This document shows, in pieces, positions 31,991-42,077 of a stretch of DNA of 58,231 nt (its first letter is position 1; the number at the start of each line of letters is the position of its first letter). The notes below the pieces were generated by a model, which worked only from the letters and a program-made list of their open reading frames with translations, did no database searches and had not been told where the DNA came from. Where the stretch lies: contig JAFTPT010000014.1 in NCBI GenBank assembly GCA_017463155.1, positions 1 to 58,231 of the forward strand, read 5' to 3'. Made by a program: the position numbers and the translations under genes. The stretch comes from Blautia sp. GTDB lineage: Bacteria; Bacillota; Clostridia; Lachnospirales; Lachnospiraceae.

Positions 31991-33175
31991 TCAGGCACCC
32001 TGTACAAATTCGATGAATGCCTGCGCTTCCTCGAAGGTCTGCAGCCGTGCCGTATACATGTACCGGCCCATCTGGGGCCAGTTCATCGGAGGCATTTCTT
32101 CCTGCATCATCATGACATGTCCGTATCGCTCCATGATCTCCGCATGGGTGCGGGCATAGCTGTGACCGTCCTTTCTGCTGACATAGATGCAGTAATAGTG
32201 CTCCGACGATTCCGGTAGTCTTCGTTCGTCGTGGACGACCATGTCGGCATAGATCTGGTATACGTCGGTGGAGTGGGCAAAATTCATCATATCGGGCGTA
32301 TAGCCGCCGGCCGGACGCATGTTCACCTCCAGCGCCACAAAATCTCCTTTCTTTCCGAGATTTTTGCGGGCCCTGGTAAGCCGGAAGAACTCCAGGTGCA
32401 CAAACCGCCGGTCCACGCCAAAGGCCTTTACCGTTTTACGGCCAAGGGTCCTGAGGCCCTCCGGGACATCGGGGCAGGTGTAATACATCAGATCGAGATC
32501 CTTGTTGACGATGTCCATCACCGGAGGCCAGACGGTCATGCTCTCGAACACCGGCTCGCAGGCGGAATTGATGATCGCATCGTAGGAGCAGATATCTCCC
32601 TCGATGAATTCCTCCATCACATAGGGGACGGAGGGCAGATCGTTGTAAAAGGAGTCGAGGTCGGCGTCGTTTTCAAGCTTCCATGTGTTGGTCGCGCCGA
32701 CACCCACATCCGGCTTTACGATCACTGGATAGCCCACCTTGTCAATAAAGGCGTGCCCGGCTGCGCGTGTGGAAACTATATGCTGCCTGGCGGTGGGGAT
32801 CCCTGCTTCCAGGAACAGGTTCTTCATCAGGGATTTTTCTTTGATGAAACCGATGCGGTCGGAACGGATGCCCGTCAGAACATGAAAGTCGGTCCGCAGC
32901 CGGGCGTCCTGCTCCAGCCAGTACTCATTCATGGATTCGATCCAGTCGATCCTCCCGTATCTGAAGGCAAAAAAAGCAACCGCGCGGTACACCTGGTCGT
33001 AGTCTTCCAGGTTATCCACCTTGTAATACTCGGTCAGAACGGCCTTCAGCGGAGCCTCCAGACTGTCGTAGGGCGCATCGCCGATGCCGAGCATGTTGAC
33101 ACCGTTTCGTTTCAGCCGGTCGCAGAATTGCCAGTAGGTGTGGGGAAAATGAGGGGAAATAAAAACATAGTTCAT
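31991..33175 (-). CDS. ATP-grasp family ligase
   Basis: 394 residues. The ATP-grasp core is visible: KVGYPVIVKPDVGVGATNTW (nucleotide-binding loop), PYVMEEFIEGDICSYDAI, and FVALEVNMRPAGGYTPDMMN (Mg-binding). The N-terminal domain is Rossmann-like (VFISPHFPHTYWQFCDRLKR). Such enzymes join a carboxylate to an amine or thiol using ATP. The start codon directly follows the stop of the esterase gene, so the two are co-translated. A ligase plus hydrolase pair suggests opposite steps on the same amide or ester (inference). Confidence 0.85.
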   Translation of the reverse strand: MNYVFISPHFPHTYWQFCDRLKRNGVNMLGIGDAPYDSLEAPLKAVLTEYYKVDNLEDYDQVYRAVAFFAFRYGRIDWIESMNEYWLEQDARLRTDFHVLTGIRSDRIGFIKEKSLMKNLFLEAGIPTARQHIVSTRAAGHAFIDKVGYPVIVKPDVGVGATNTWKLENDADLDSFYNDLPSVPYVMEEFIEGDICSYDAIINSACEPVFESMTVWPPVMDIVNKDLDLMYYTCPDVPEGLRTLGRKTVKAFGVDRRFVHLEFFRLTRARKNLGKKGDFVALEVNMRPAGGYTPDMMNFAHSTDVYQIYADMVVHDERRLPESSEHYYCIYVSRKDGHSYARTHAEIMERYGHVMMMQEEMPPMNWPQMGRYMYTARLQTFEEAQAFIEFVQGA

Positions 33176-33934
33176 CTATTGTACCTCTTTCTCGTCGGAT
33201 CCCTCGAGCAGGAACGGGAGGAAATAGCGCATCTGTTTAAACCACCAGGGCCAGTCGTGATTGACGTCGTACCCCCAGAAATCGCACCAGGCGTGAATTC
33301 CTTTTTCATGGAAGATGCGTTCCAGGTTCCGGAGCGTGCGAACGCCGTCCTCCTCCCAGGCGCCCTGGCCGACGCACAGGATCATTTTACGTTCGTTGTA
33401 AAGACGTATGTAGGGATGGTCGGAGGGCATGTTCGGCAGAAACCGTTCCGGAGAGTTTTCATACAGTGTGGGATCCATCCAGCCGTCGAAAAAGTAGTCC
33501 GCATCGTACACACCGGACAGCGCGATCACACCGCGGAACAGGTCCGGCCTTCGAAGGAACGTGATCACGGCGTGGTCCGCCCCCATGCTGAACCCGGTCA
33601 CAGCCGGAACCTGGCCGTTCCGTTCACGGATCAGCGGAAGGACCTCGTCCGTGATATAGTGGAAGTACTGTTCCTGCCGGGCAGCCCGCCAGGTGTTGTC
33701 CCCGGTCTTCCGAGACCAGCTCTCGGCGTCCACGGTGTCCACCACGAACAGCTGGATCCTGCCGTCTTCGATAAAATCGGCCAGCTGGCTGATCATGCCG
33801 AAGTCTTCATAATTATGGCACATGGAATTCTGGGTGGGAAAAGATAAAAACGGGATTCCTCCATGTCCATAGAGCATGATATGCATTTCCCGCTCCAGGC
33901 ATTGACTGAAGCGGCTGATTTCTTCTCTGTACAT
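33176..33934 (-). CDS. Alpha/beta-hydrolase esterase (esterase D/EstA-like)
   Basis: 252 residues. The nucleophile elbow is VTGFSMGADHAV, with Ser in GFSMG. The acid lies in the C-terminal half and the catalytic His in VNHDWPWW. The oxyanion region is near MLYGHGGIPFLSFPTQ. No signal peptide. It precedes and is coupled to the ATP-grasp gene. AAAGGCGAAAG lies before the ATG. Confidence 0.83.
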   Translation of the reverse strand: MYREEISRFSQCLEREMHIMLYGHGGIPFLSFPTQNSMCHNYEDFGMISQLADFIEDGRIQLFVVDTVDAESWSRKTGDNTWRAARQEQYFHYITDEVLPLIRERNGQVPAVTGFSMGADHAVITFLRRPDLFRGVIALSGVYDADYFFDGWMDPTLYENSPERFLPNMPSDHPYIRLYNERKMILCVGQGAWEEDGVRTLRNLERIFHEKGIHAWCDFWGYDVNHDWPWWFKQMRYFLPFLLEGSDEKEVQ

Positions 33935-33997
33935 TCTTTCGCCTTTCTTATGTTATCCACGGTTTCTGCGAATCGGTTTCCCATGCGGCCCTTCCGG

Positions 33998-34369
33998 TCA
34001 TATCCTGTACCGGAAACAGCTGACCAGATGGCCGGAGTCCGCCTCGAACAGCCCGGGCTTTTCCCGGAAGCATTCTTCTTTTGCATGCGGGCAGCGTCCG
34101 GCAAATTTGCAGCCTCCCCGGTACTTTTCCTGCCGGCCGGGATCCTCCGGAACCTTCACAAGGCCCGGAATATCCGGATCGGCTTCCAGTATGGAGGAAA
34201 CCAGCATTTCCGTGTAAGGATGCAGCGGCCGGAAGAAGATCTGGTCGGACGTACCAAGCTCCATCACGGAGCCCAGATACAGGACCGCGATATGATCACA
34301 GATCTTCTGCGTGATCTGAAGCTGGTGGCTGATGAACAGGTACGTCAGGTCCAGTTCCTTCTTGTATTC
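33998..34369 (-). pseudogene. C-terminal remnant of an oligopeptide ABC ATPase (OppF/DppF type)
   Basis: About 124 residues: DLTYLFISHQLQITQKICDH (switch-His region), then AVLYLGSVMELG, LHPYTEMLVSSI and the OppD/F C-terminal CKFAGRCPHAKEEC. Walker A, the signature and Walker B are all missing. The frame extends upstream only through unrelated sequence. It is a fragment of the same family as the intact fused ATPase at 46855. Confidence 0.85.
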
Positions 34370-34421
34370 CCTAGTATACATATAGGAATTAGTGATATCA
34401 TAATTCACTTCGCAGGGATTG

Positions 34422-35234
34422 TCAAGCCTTGGAATTATTTTTCTTCCTCCGGTAATCTCCCGGCGTCTGTCCGACGATCTTTTTGAAGGTCCGGTTGAAG
34501 TAGGAGATGCTCTGGAACCCGACCATGGTGGCCACGTCCCCGATGGAAAAATCATGACAGGCCAGGAGGAGCCGTGCCTGGCGGATCCGCACATTGGTCA
34601 GATAGTCGAGGGGAGGGATCCCCTCGTGCTGTTTGAAGATCGTCGACAGATAGCTGGGATTGTAGCTGCAGTAGGAGGCGATGTCCGCGATGCTGATCTG
34701 CTCGGTGTAGTGCTCCTGTATGTAATCCTTGGCCATCTGGACGCCACGGTGTTCGTCCTCGTTTTCGGCCTGCACAAGCTTTTCACGGGCGTGGTCGGGC
34801 AGCGGTTCCTGGGAGCTGACCCAGAGCTTGCCATATTTGATATAGCTGGAATTCTCCGCCTGCTCCCGGGAAACCTGGATGGCACGGCGGAGCTTCTCCG
34901 TTACACGCTGAGGCGTGAAGGGCTTCAGGATATAGTCCAGGCTGTTGAGTTCGATGGCCTGCTGCGCGTAATCAAATTCCGCGTGGGCGGTCAGAAAAAG
35001 GCAGACTACCTGGTTCCCGCCGCCGCGGAGCTGCCTGACCAGTGTCAGCCCGTCCGTCCCGGGCATCTCGATGTCACACAGGAGGATGTCCACGCGGCGG
35101 CTTTCGACCACCGTAAGGGCTTCGTCCGCCGACTGCGCGGTAAAGACCTCCCGGATCCCGAGCTCCTTCCAGTCGATGGAGCTGCCGAGCGTGTCCAGCG
35201 TGGCAATATTGTCATCTACGATCAGAATATTCAT
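34422..35234 (-). CDS. YesN-type response regulator with AraC output
   Basis: 270 residues. Receiver domain: acidic pair Asp7/Asp8, phosphoacceptor Asp54 in LLCDIEMPG, Lys in YILKPFTP. The C-terminal AraC HTH is AKDYIQEHYTEQISIADIAS ... ISYFNRTFKKIVGQTPGDYR. It lies 19 bp after the histidine kinase gene and is its partner. It probably activates the divergent ABC importer at 37180. Confidence 0.93.
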   Translation of the reverse strand: MNILIVDDNIATLDTLGSSIDWKELGIREVFTAQSADEALTVVESRRVDILLCDIEMPGTDGLTLVRQLRGGGNQVVCLFLTAHAEFDYAQQAIELNSLDYILKPFTPQRVTEKLRRAIQVSREQAENSSYIKYGKLWVSSQEPLPDHAREKLVQAENEDEHRGVQMAKDYIQEHYTEQISIADIASYCSYNPSYLSTIFKQHEGIPPLDYLTNVRIRQARLLLACHDFSIGDVATMVGFQSISYFNRTFKKIVGQTPGDYRRKKNNSKA

Positions 35235-35253
35235 ATCTTACACACAGCTTTCT

Positions 35254-36999
35254 TTATTTTCCGAAATCAGTTTCTCTTTTTAACAATGTATCCATCCGGA
35301 TCAGGATCGATACCAGAACACCCTCCGTTTCATTCCGAAGCCGGAAGAGGCAGTCCTCGCCGTACAGGGAATGAAGCGTCTGCTTGACGCTCTGGAGACC
35401 GATATGCGTACTGTTCCGGTCCGGGATCTCGGTGGAATTGATGAGGGTAAGCACGTCCTCCGGAAAAGAGGGCCCGTTGTTCCTGGCTTCAAAAACGAAC
35501 AGCTCTTCCGTTTCCCCGGCCCAGCCGTCGGGAAGAACGGCACTCCTGGCCGGCTCGCGGCAGGAATCCGTGGAAAGCCGCAGGGAGATCTTAAGGGTCT
35601 CTTTTTGCACGAGTCCGTGTTTGATGCAGTTCTCCACGATGGTGCTGATGACCAGAGGCGGAAAATGCAGGCGGAGCAGCTCCTCATCCACGTCAAAATC
35701 ATAGAGGATCCGGTCCGGATAAGCCAGGCAGTTCAGGTTCAGGTAGCACCTGGCGCTCTCCACATCGTTTTTGAGCGTGTGGGCGGAGGAGTCCGCCGTG
35801 ATGAAATACCGCAGGTATTCCGACAGGTTCATGACCGCGGTGTGGATGCCCTCTTCGTTTTTGGCATAGGCGAAGTTGTTGATCAGGTTCAGGTTGTTCA
35901 GCAGAAAATGCGGGTAGGAGATGGTGCGCAGATAGCGGTTCTCCGCCTCCTGCTGCAGAAGCTTTTCCTCGTAATAGTTCACCTTCAGCTCCTGGATCTG
36001 CCGGAGCATGGAGTTGAAGGTCTGGATGACCTCGTTGAATTCCGTGGAAAACATGTTTTCCTGTCCGCGGAAGGTCAGGTCGCCTTCGGCGACGCGGGAG
36101 AAACCGAACCGCAGATAGTTCAGCGGCCTGATCAGCTCGTGCTTCATTAAATAGTAAAATACCGGCACGAACAGGAACAGTGCCAGGAGGACCAGCAGCA
36201 TGAAGGGACTCTCCAGAAACAGGGAAGCGATCCCGTAGGGAAGCAGGGTGGCCGATACCACGTCAAAGGAGTAGGCCGTCGGAAACCACTGCAGGGAGTA
36301 GTAATTCCCGTTCATCTGCAGGTGGTCCGGATGCCCGGCGAGCTTGTCCGCGGTGAGCGGACTCTGCATCGCGGTAAAGGCGATCCCGTCCCCGAGTACG
36401 GCAAACAGGCTGTTGTCTCCCGAGGCCTCCGTAAACAGCTCCAGCACGGAAGGAGCGCTCAGGTACACGCCGATATAGAAATCCTCCTGCCTGATCACAT
36501 AGATATAGTAATCCGTCCCGTGGAGGGTACAGTTCTGCCAGGTGTAGCTTTTAAAGGCCTTCGGGTCCTTTAGAAGAGCGATCAGCTCGGTCTCCTCATA
36601 GACCGGCATGGGGTGGAGGCTGCTCCGGAGCAGGTAGTCCTGCCTGTGATTGTAGACGAAATAGTAGGCGCCGGAGTAGGGCGCATAGCTGGATTCCATC
36701 ATGTTGAGGGTCCCCTGCAGGTCCTTGTAAAAGAAATACCATTCCGAGGGATTCCCGGAGAGGGTGCTTAAAGGATGGTAGGCGGCCATCCGCTGCAAGG
36801 ACATGGCGCTCTCGGCCATGGAGGTGGTCAGGGACTCCACCCGGGAGGTCGTCCCGGCGGCCGTCGTCTCCAGGATCCGCTGGTTGACGGACTGTCTCAG
36901 ATAGAAAAGGCTGACAAAAAACGCGGCCAGCAGCGCGATGAGAAGGCCAAACAAGAAGAGCAGGACCCTGCTCCTGACAGAGTAGCTTCTTTTACCCAT
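35254..36999 (-). CDS. YesM-type sensor histidine kinase
   Basis: 581 residues from the ATG at 36999, which has GGAGGGATTCC upstream. A membrane helix at about 9-33 and another near 270-295 enclose a dCache-like outer sensor. A HAMP domain follows (FGFSRVAEGDLTFRG), then the His_kinase phosphoacceptor region ISYPHFLLNNLNLINNFAYA and a HATPase domain with VENCIKHGLV. The usual QINPHFLYN is altered to ISYPHFLLN, but the His is kept. These kinases sense sugars or cell-wall compounds and act with YesN-type regulators. Confidence 0.92.
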   Translation of the reverse strand: MGKRSYSVRSRVLLFLFGLLIALLAAFFVSLFYLRQSVNQRILETTAAGTTSRVESLTTSMAESAMSLQRMAAYHPLSTLSGNPSEWYFFYKDLQGTLNMMESSYAPYSGAYYFVYNHRQDYLLRSSLHPMPVYEETELIALLKDPKAFKSYTWQNCTLHGTDYYIYVIRQEDFYIGVYLSAPSVLELFTEASGDNSLFAVLGDGIAFTAMQSPLTADKLAGHPDHLQMNGNYYSLQWFPTAYSFDVVSATLLPYGIASLFLESPFMLLVLLALFLFVPVFYYLMKHELIRPLNYLRFGFSRVAEGDLTFRGQENMFSTEFNEVIQTFNSMLRQIQELKVNYYEEKLLQQEAENRYLRTISYPHFLLNNLNLINNFAYAKNEEGIHTAVMNLSEYLRYFITADSSAHTLKNDVESARCYLNLNCLAYPDRILYDFDVDEELLRLHFPPLVISTIVENCIKHGLVQKETLKISLRLSTDSCREPARSAVLPDGWAGETEELFVFEARNNGPSFPEDVLTLINSTEIPDRNSTHIGLQSVKQTLHSLYGEDCLFRLRNETEGVLVSILIRMDTLLKRETDFGK

Positions 37000-37179
37000 G
37001 GAATCCCTCCACGACATGTGAGATGACATCTGGTGCTCTAGTGATTTATTATAAAAAAGAACCAAAAAATGTGCAAGTGTTTATAAAAAACGTTAAAGTC
37101 AAAGCGCAAATTTCCATTTATACTGGTAATATCAGACAAAGATCCGTGATCCATTCAGTTTTTTAAAGGAGAGGAAGTC

Positions 37180-38667
37180 ATGAAAAGAAAGAAAATGCTT
37201 GGACTGCTGCTCTGCGGCGCAATGATCCTGAACATGGGCACCGGCTTTACCGTACAGGCCGAGGAGCTCAAGGATATCAATCTGTTTACCTGTACCTTCA
37301 TGGACATTCCGAGCAGCGATGCGGTGGAACGTGTGACGGCCAAGGTCAACGAGATCATGAATCCGCTGGGCGTCAACGTCCATCTGGAGTACACCAACGT
37401 GGCCTCCTATGACGCGGAGGTCGCCCGCCGCCTGTCCGCGGGCGAGCAAATCGACCTGATGAACGCCCTCGACTGGAACTATGCCGGCTTCCTGGCGAAC
37501 GGCTCCATCCTTCCGCTGGACGAACTGCTCGAGGAGTACGGCCCGGATATCAAGGCCGCCGTCGGAGATGATTTCCAGTACATGCTGGACGGCCTGACCT
37601 TTGACGGACAGCTCTACGGCATTCCGCAGCTGTCGGCCAAGCACACCTACAACGACGTGCTGATCAACAAGGACCTTGCGGACAAGTACGACATGGACCT
37701 GTCCACGATCAAGACCTTTGAGGATCTGGAGCCCCTGATGCTCACCATCAAGGAGAACGAGCCCGGCGTCAAGCCGATCATCCGTTCCGGCATCACCTTC
37801 TCCGGCACGACCGCCGTCTGTACCTTTGACGAGGACTACGAGGCCCTCGGCGACGGCGTCGGCGTCCTGATGGATCCCGAAGGCTACCAGCTGGTCGACT
37901 TCTACGAGACCGATGAATACAAACAGTTCTGCGAGACGGTCCACAGATGGTATGAGGAAGGCCTTGTATCCGACGATATCTCCACCAGCGGAGACAGAGT
38001 CCACAACTACTGGCAGACCGGCAACGCGTTTGCCTGCATCGACCACACCACGGATTATTCCACCGAGGTGGCCGGACAGATGCTTTCCAACCAGTATGGC
38101 GTCAACACCGAGATGATCCGCATCTCCACCCCGCTGTGCTCCAACCTGATCTACAGCTCCGTGATCCCCTATACTTCCCAGAATCCGGAAGCTGCCATGA
38201 TCTTCCTGAATGAGATGTACAAGAACCCCGAGCTCGTCAACACCCTGTACTACGGCGTGGAAGGCGAGGACTGGGATCTGGTCGACGGCTTCATCACCGG
38301 CCGTGAAGACAGCACGGTCTTCATGAACTGCGGTACCAGCCAGACCATGATCTGGGGCAACTACTTTATCAGCGGCGTGACCGCCGGCCAGGAGCCGGAT
38401 GCCATCGAAAAGACGCTGGAATACACACGTTCCGGCAAGGGCGTCCGTACCCTCGGCTTCCTGTTTGATACGACACCCGTTTCCTCCCAGTACGCAGCCA
38501 TCCAGAATGTGCTGACACAGTACCAGGAAGGACTGGAATTCGGGATCCTGGATCCGGAGGTGGAGCTGCCCAACATGATCCAGGCGCTGAAGGATGCCGG
38601 CGTGGATGAATTCATCGCCGAGAAGCAGCGTCAGCTTGATGAGTGGGTCGCCCAGAAAGAATCATGA
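37180..38667 (+). CDS. ABC transporter extracellular solute-binding protein (family 1)
   Basis: 495 residues. Signal peptide KRKKMLGLLLCGAMILNMG ... VQAEE with AxA-type cleavage. No proper lipobox precedes a cysteine (LLLC has Leu at -1), unlike most Gram-positive binding proteins. The mature part has the two-lobe pattern of oligosaccharide or glycoside binding proteins of YesMN-linked loci (DLMNALDWNYAGFLANGSIL; NPEAAMIFLNEMY). AAAGGAGAGGAAGTC precedes the ATG. It is divergent from yesMN and first in the importer operon. Confidence 0.9.
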   Translation: MKRKKMLGLLLCGAMILNMGTGFTVQAEELKDINLFTCTFMDIPSSDAVERVTAKVNEIMNPLGVNVHLEYTNVASYDAEVARRLSAGEQIDLMNALDWNYAGFLANGSILPLDELLEEYGPDIKAAVGDDFQYMLDGLTFDGQLYGIPQLSAKHTYNDVLINKDLADKYDMDLSTIKTFEDLEPLMLTIKENEPGVKPIIRSGITFSGTTAVCTFDEDYEALGDGVGVLMDPEGYQLVDFYETDEYKQFCETVHRWYEEGLVSDDISTSGDRVHNYWQTGNAFACIDHTTDYSTEVAGQMLSNQYGVNTEMIRISTPLCSNLIYSSVIPYTSQNPEAAMIFLNEMYKNPELVNTLYYGVEGEDWDLVDGFITGREDSTVFMNCGTSQTMIWGNYFISGVTAGQEPDAIEKTLEYTRSGKGVRTLGFLFDTTPVSSQYAAIQNVLTQYQEGLEFGILDPEVELPNMIQALKDAGVDEFIAEKQRQLDEWVAQKES

Positions 38668-39593
38668 ATGGCACCCGCACCAAAAAGCGGAAACTGAAAA
38701 AAAGTGATCTTGCACTGCTGGTGATGCTGCTTCCGGGCAGCATCTACCTGCTTGTGAACAACTATGCCCCGATGTTCGGCATGTTCATCGCGTTCAAAAA
38801 GATCAATTACCAGAAAGGGATCTTCGGCAGCGACTGGGTGGGCTTTGACAATTTCGAATACCTGTTCAAAACAAAGGATGCCTGGATCATGACCAGGAAC
38901 ACCCTTCTGTACAACCTGGTGTTCATCGCCCTCAACATCATCCTGGGCGTGGCCTTCGCCATCATGCTGAACGAGATCCGCCACGCGCTGCTCAAAAAGG
39001 GAGTCCAGACGGTGCTTTTGATGCCGCAGATCGTGTCCATGGTCATCGTTTCGTACATGGTCTTCGCGTTTCTGTCGAGCGACAACGGGTTTATCAACCA
39101 TTCCATCCTGGAGCCCCTCGGCAAGGGAAAGATCTCCTGGTACACCCAGGCGGCCTACTGGCCCTTTATCCTGATCTTTGTGCAGGCGTGGAAGAACATC
39201 GGTTACAACACATTGCTGTTCCTGGCCTCCGTGGTCGGCATCGACAAGTCCCTCTATGAGGCGGCCGAGGTCGACGGCGCGAGCCGCATGCAGCAGATCC
39301 GGTACATCACCCTGCCGCTTTTAAAGCCGGCCATGATCACGCTGGGTCTTCTGATGGTGGGGCGTATCTTCTACTCGGACTTCGGACTTTTCTACCAGGT
39401 GCCCATGGATTCGGGGCCGCTTCTGCCGGTCACCCAGACCATCGATACCTATGTGTACCGGGGCCTTACCAACATCAGCAACATCGGAATGTCCTCCGCG
39501 GCGTCCTTCTATCAGTCGATCGTGGGATTCGTGGTGGTGCTGACCTGCAACCTGATCGTACGCAGGACCGACAAGGACAGCGCATTGTTCTAA
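38664..39593 (+). CDS. ABC sugar permease, LplB/YteP type
   Basis: 309 residues, six membrane helices. The EAA loop YEAAEVDGASRMQQIRYITL is intact. The ATG at 38664 overlaps the binding-protein stop (ATGA). It forms the importer channel with the next gene; no dedicated ATPase is encoded, so a shared MsmX-type ATPase is expected. Confidence 0.92.
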   Translation: MNGTRTKKRKLKKSDLALLVMLLPGSIYLLVNNYAPMFGMFIAFKKINYQKGIFGSDWVGFDNFEYLFKTKDAWIMTRNTLLYNLVFIALNIILGVAFAIMLNEIRHALLKKGVQTVLLMPQIVSMVIVSYMVFAFLSSDNGFINHSILEPLGKGKISWYTQAAYWPFILIFVQAWKNIGYNTLLFLASVVGIDKSLYEAAEVDGASRMQQIRYITLPLLKPAMITLGLLMVGRIFYSDFGLFYQVPMDSGPLLPVTQTIDTYVYRGLTNISNIGMSSAASFYQSIVGFVVVLTCNLIVRRTDKDSALF

Positions 39594-39606
39594 GGAAGGA
39601 GAGCCT

Positions 39607-40506
39607 ATGGGTCATACGCAGAATATTCATAGAAAAGATCCCGTGCAGGTGTTCTCCATCGTGATCCTTGTGCTGGCGTGCGTCCTGATCATCCTTCCGT
39701 TCCTGCTGATGCTGATGTCGTCCCTGACGGAGGAAAACACCCTTCTGGTGGACGGCTACCGGTTTTTCCCCGCAAAACTGAGCCTGGAAGCCTATGAGTA
39801 TATTTTTAAAAGCTCCGGCATGTTCCTGAAATCCTACGGATATTCCATCCTGGTCACGGCCATCGGGACGATCGGTTCCCTGTTTTTGACCTGCACCATG
39901 GCCTATCCGCTGTCCAGGCCGGGCTTCCGGTTCCGTGGGATCTTTTCCTTTTTTGTGTTTTTTACCATGCTGTTTAACGGTGGACTGATCTCACAGTACA
40001 TGCTGTGGTCCACCATCTTCCAGATCAAGAACACGATCCTGGCCTACATCGTGCCGAACCTTCTGATGAGCGGCTTTTATGTGCTGATCGTCCGAAACTA
40101 TTTTGCGGCCTCCATCCCCAACGAGGTGGTGGAATCCGCCAGGATGGACGGCTGCGGCGAGTGGTACGCGTTCTGGAAGATCGTTCTTCCCATGGCAAAG
40201 CCCATCCTGGCCGCCATCGGGATCCTGACAGCGCTCAACTACTGGAACGACTGGACAAACGGCCTGTACTATATCACAAAGACAGAGCTGTATACCTTTC
40301 AGAACCTGCTGAACCGGATGATCCAGCAGATCAATTTCCTGTCCAGCGGCCAGGCCTCCCAGGTGGCCAAGGCGGTGGGCCGGGTGCCCAGCGTCAGCGT
40401 CCGCATGGGGATCGCCGTGATCGGCGTCCTGCCGATCCTGATCATGTATCCGTTTTTTCAAAAGTATTTTGCCAGCGGCCTGACGGTAGGCGCTGTCAAA
40501 GGATAA
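39607..40506 (+). CDS. ABC sugar permease, YtcP type
   Basis: 299 residues with six membrane helices and the EAA loop VESARMDGCGEWYAFWKIVL. AAGGAAGGAGAGCCT precedes the ATG. The C-terminus, FFQKYFASGLTVGAVKG, is the typical YtcP/YurM-family ending. Pairs with the LplB-type permease. Confidence 0.93.
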   Translation: MGHTQNIHRKDPVQVFSIVILVLACVLIILPFLLMLMSSLTEENTLLVDGYRFFPAKLSLEAYEYIFKSSGMFLKSYGYSILVTAIGTIGSLFLTCTMAYPLSRPGFRFRGIFSFFVFFTMLFNGGLISQYMLWSTIFQIKNTILAYIVPNLLMSGFYVLIVRNYFAASIPNEVVESARMDGCGEWYAFWKIVLPMAKPILAAIGILTALNYWNDWTNGLYYITKTELYTFQNLLNRMIQQINFLSSGQASQVAKAVGRVPSVSVRMGIAVIGVLPILIMYPFFQKYFASGLTVGAVKG

Positions 40507-40520
40507 GAGGGGTGATTTGA

Positions 40521-42077
40521 TTGGCTGTATTCAGATGCGAGGCCGACTGGCCCGCGGTGAAGACAAAAAGCGGCATGGTCCGCGGATTCTATTATGACGG
40601 TAATTATATTTTCAGGGGAATTCCCTATGCGAAGGCAAAGCGGTTCCACGCGCCGGAGAAGCCGGATGCGTGGGAGGGCATGTTCGATGCAACCAATTAC
40701 GGGTATGTGAGCCCGCTTCTTCACTATGAGAAGCCCCGGACGGAGCTTCTGTTCCAGCACAGATACTGGATCGAGAACGAGAACTGCCAGAACCTGAACG
40801 TCTGGTCCACGGATCTTGACCCGGCAGAGAAAAAGCCGGTGTTTGTCTGGATCCACGGCGGCGGCTTCAGCGACGGGTCTTCCATCGAGCTGGAGAGTTA
40901 CGACGGGGCGGACCTTGCCAGGACCGCCGACTGCGTCGTCGTCTCGGTCAATCACAGGCTCAATATCCTCGGCTATCTGGATTTCTCGGACTACGGCGAG
41001 GAATACGCAAATTCCGGCAACAACGGTATGCTGGACCTGATCGAAGCCCTCCGCTGGGTGCGGGATAATATCTCTGCCTTCGGCGGGGATCCCGACTGCG
41101 TCACGATCGCCGGCCAGTCCGGCGGCGGCGGCAAGGTGACCGCGCTGCTCCAGATGGCGGAGGCCGACGGCCTGTACCACCGGGCCATCATCATGAGCGG
41201 CGAGGTGGCAAGCCATGACGCCGAGGTGCTCGGAAGCGCGAAGGACTGCGTGGAAGCCATGATGGACTACCTGAAGGTGACGGACGTCCATGAGCTTGAA
41301 AAACTGCCCTACTTCCTGCTGGCGGACGCCTACAACCACGTGATGCCGAAGATCGCAGCCGAGGGAAAGAACATCGGCTGTATGCCCATCCGGAACGGAG
41401 CCTTCGAGGGAAATCCGCTGCGGGTGAACTGGCGGGAAGGATCGTTAAAGGTCCCGTTGGTCATCGGTTCCTGCTTCAGTGAGTTCCTCCATATGGATTC
41501 GCGGGGGATCGACCGGAGCACGATCACCAGGGAAGAGGGGATGGCGCTTGTCTCCCGGGAGGTGGGAGAGGAGAACGCACATAAGATCGCGGAAGCTTTC
41601 GCGAAAGCCTATCCGGACCGGAATCCCGTGGATATCCTGTTCGCGGACTGGCTGTTCCGCAAGCCCACATCCGAACATGCACGCCTGCGGGCAAAGCAGG
41701 GCGGCAAGGTATGGTCCTACATGTTTGCGGTGGACTTCCCGCTGGAGGGCGGAAGGACAGCCTGGCACTGTGCGGACATCCCGTTCCTGATGCACAACAC
41801 ATACAAAATGCCCCTGGAGGACATTCCGGGTGTATCCGAAAAGATTTCCGACCGGATGACGGCGGCTCTGGCGGCCTTCATGCGGACCGGAGATCCGAAC
41901 TGCGAGGCCGTTCCGGCCTGGGCGCCTGTATCGGCGGAGGAAGAGCCCGTCCTCATTGTAGAGAAGGATTTCCGGGTCGTCCCGGACTTTGACAGGGAAT
42001 TCCTGCGGTATCAGGTAGAATTCGCGGAACAGCTGAAGACGGGAGCCATCGTACATGGCTTTGATTTGGAGGAATGA
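40521..42077 (+). CDS. Type-B carboxylesterase (first copy)
   Basis: 518 residues, cytoplasmic. Oxyanion hole FVWIHGGGFSDG; nucleophile elbow TIAGQSGGGGKV (Ser in GQSGG); acidic residue in GSCFSEF; catalytic His in WHCADIPFLM. The start is TTG with AGAGGGGTGATTTGA upstream. It is co-transcribed with the sugar-type permeases and a CapA protein. It probably removes an acyl or ester group from the imported compound. The esterase-CapA pair recurs at 49761-52437. Confidence 0.9.
   Translation: MAVFRCEADWPAVKTKSGMVRGFYYDGNYIFRGIPYAKAKRFHAPEKPDAWEGMFDATNYGYVSPLLHYEKPRTELLFQHRYWIENENCQNLNVWSTDLDPAEKKPVFVWIHGGGFSDGSSIELESYDGADLARTADCVVVSVNHRLNILGYLDFSDYGEEYANSGNNGMLDLIEALRWVRDNISAFGGDPDCVTIAGQSGGGGKVTALLQMAEADGLYHRAIIMSGEVASHDAEVLGSAKDCVEAMMDYLKVTDVHELEKLPYFLLADAYNHVMPKIAAEGKNIGCMPIRNGAFEGNPLRVNWREGSLKVPLVIGSCFSEFLHMDSRGIDRSTITREEGMALVSREVGEENAHKIAEAFAKAYPDRNPVDILFADWLFRKPTSEHARLRAKQGGKVWSYMFAVDFPLEGGRTAWHCADIPFLMHNTYKMPLEDIPGVSEKISDRMTAALAAFMRTGDPNCEAVPAWAPVSAEEEPVLIVEKDFRVVPDFDREFLRYQVEFAEQLKTGAIVHGFDLEE

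Noticed and set aside
32231-33847. A 538-codon plus-strand open frame
   Set aside because: Antisense to the ATP-grasp and esterase genes, which carry catalytic motifs on the minus strand.
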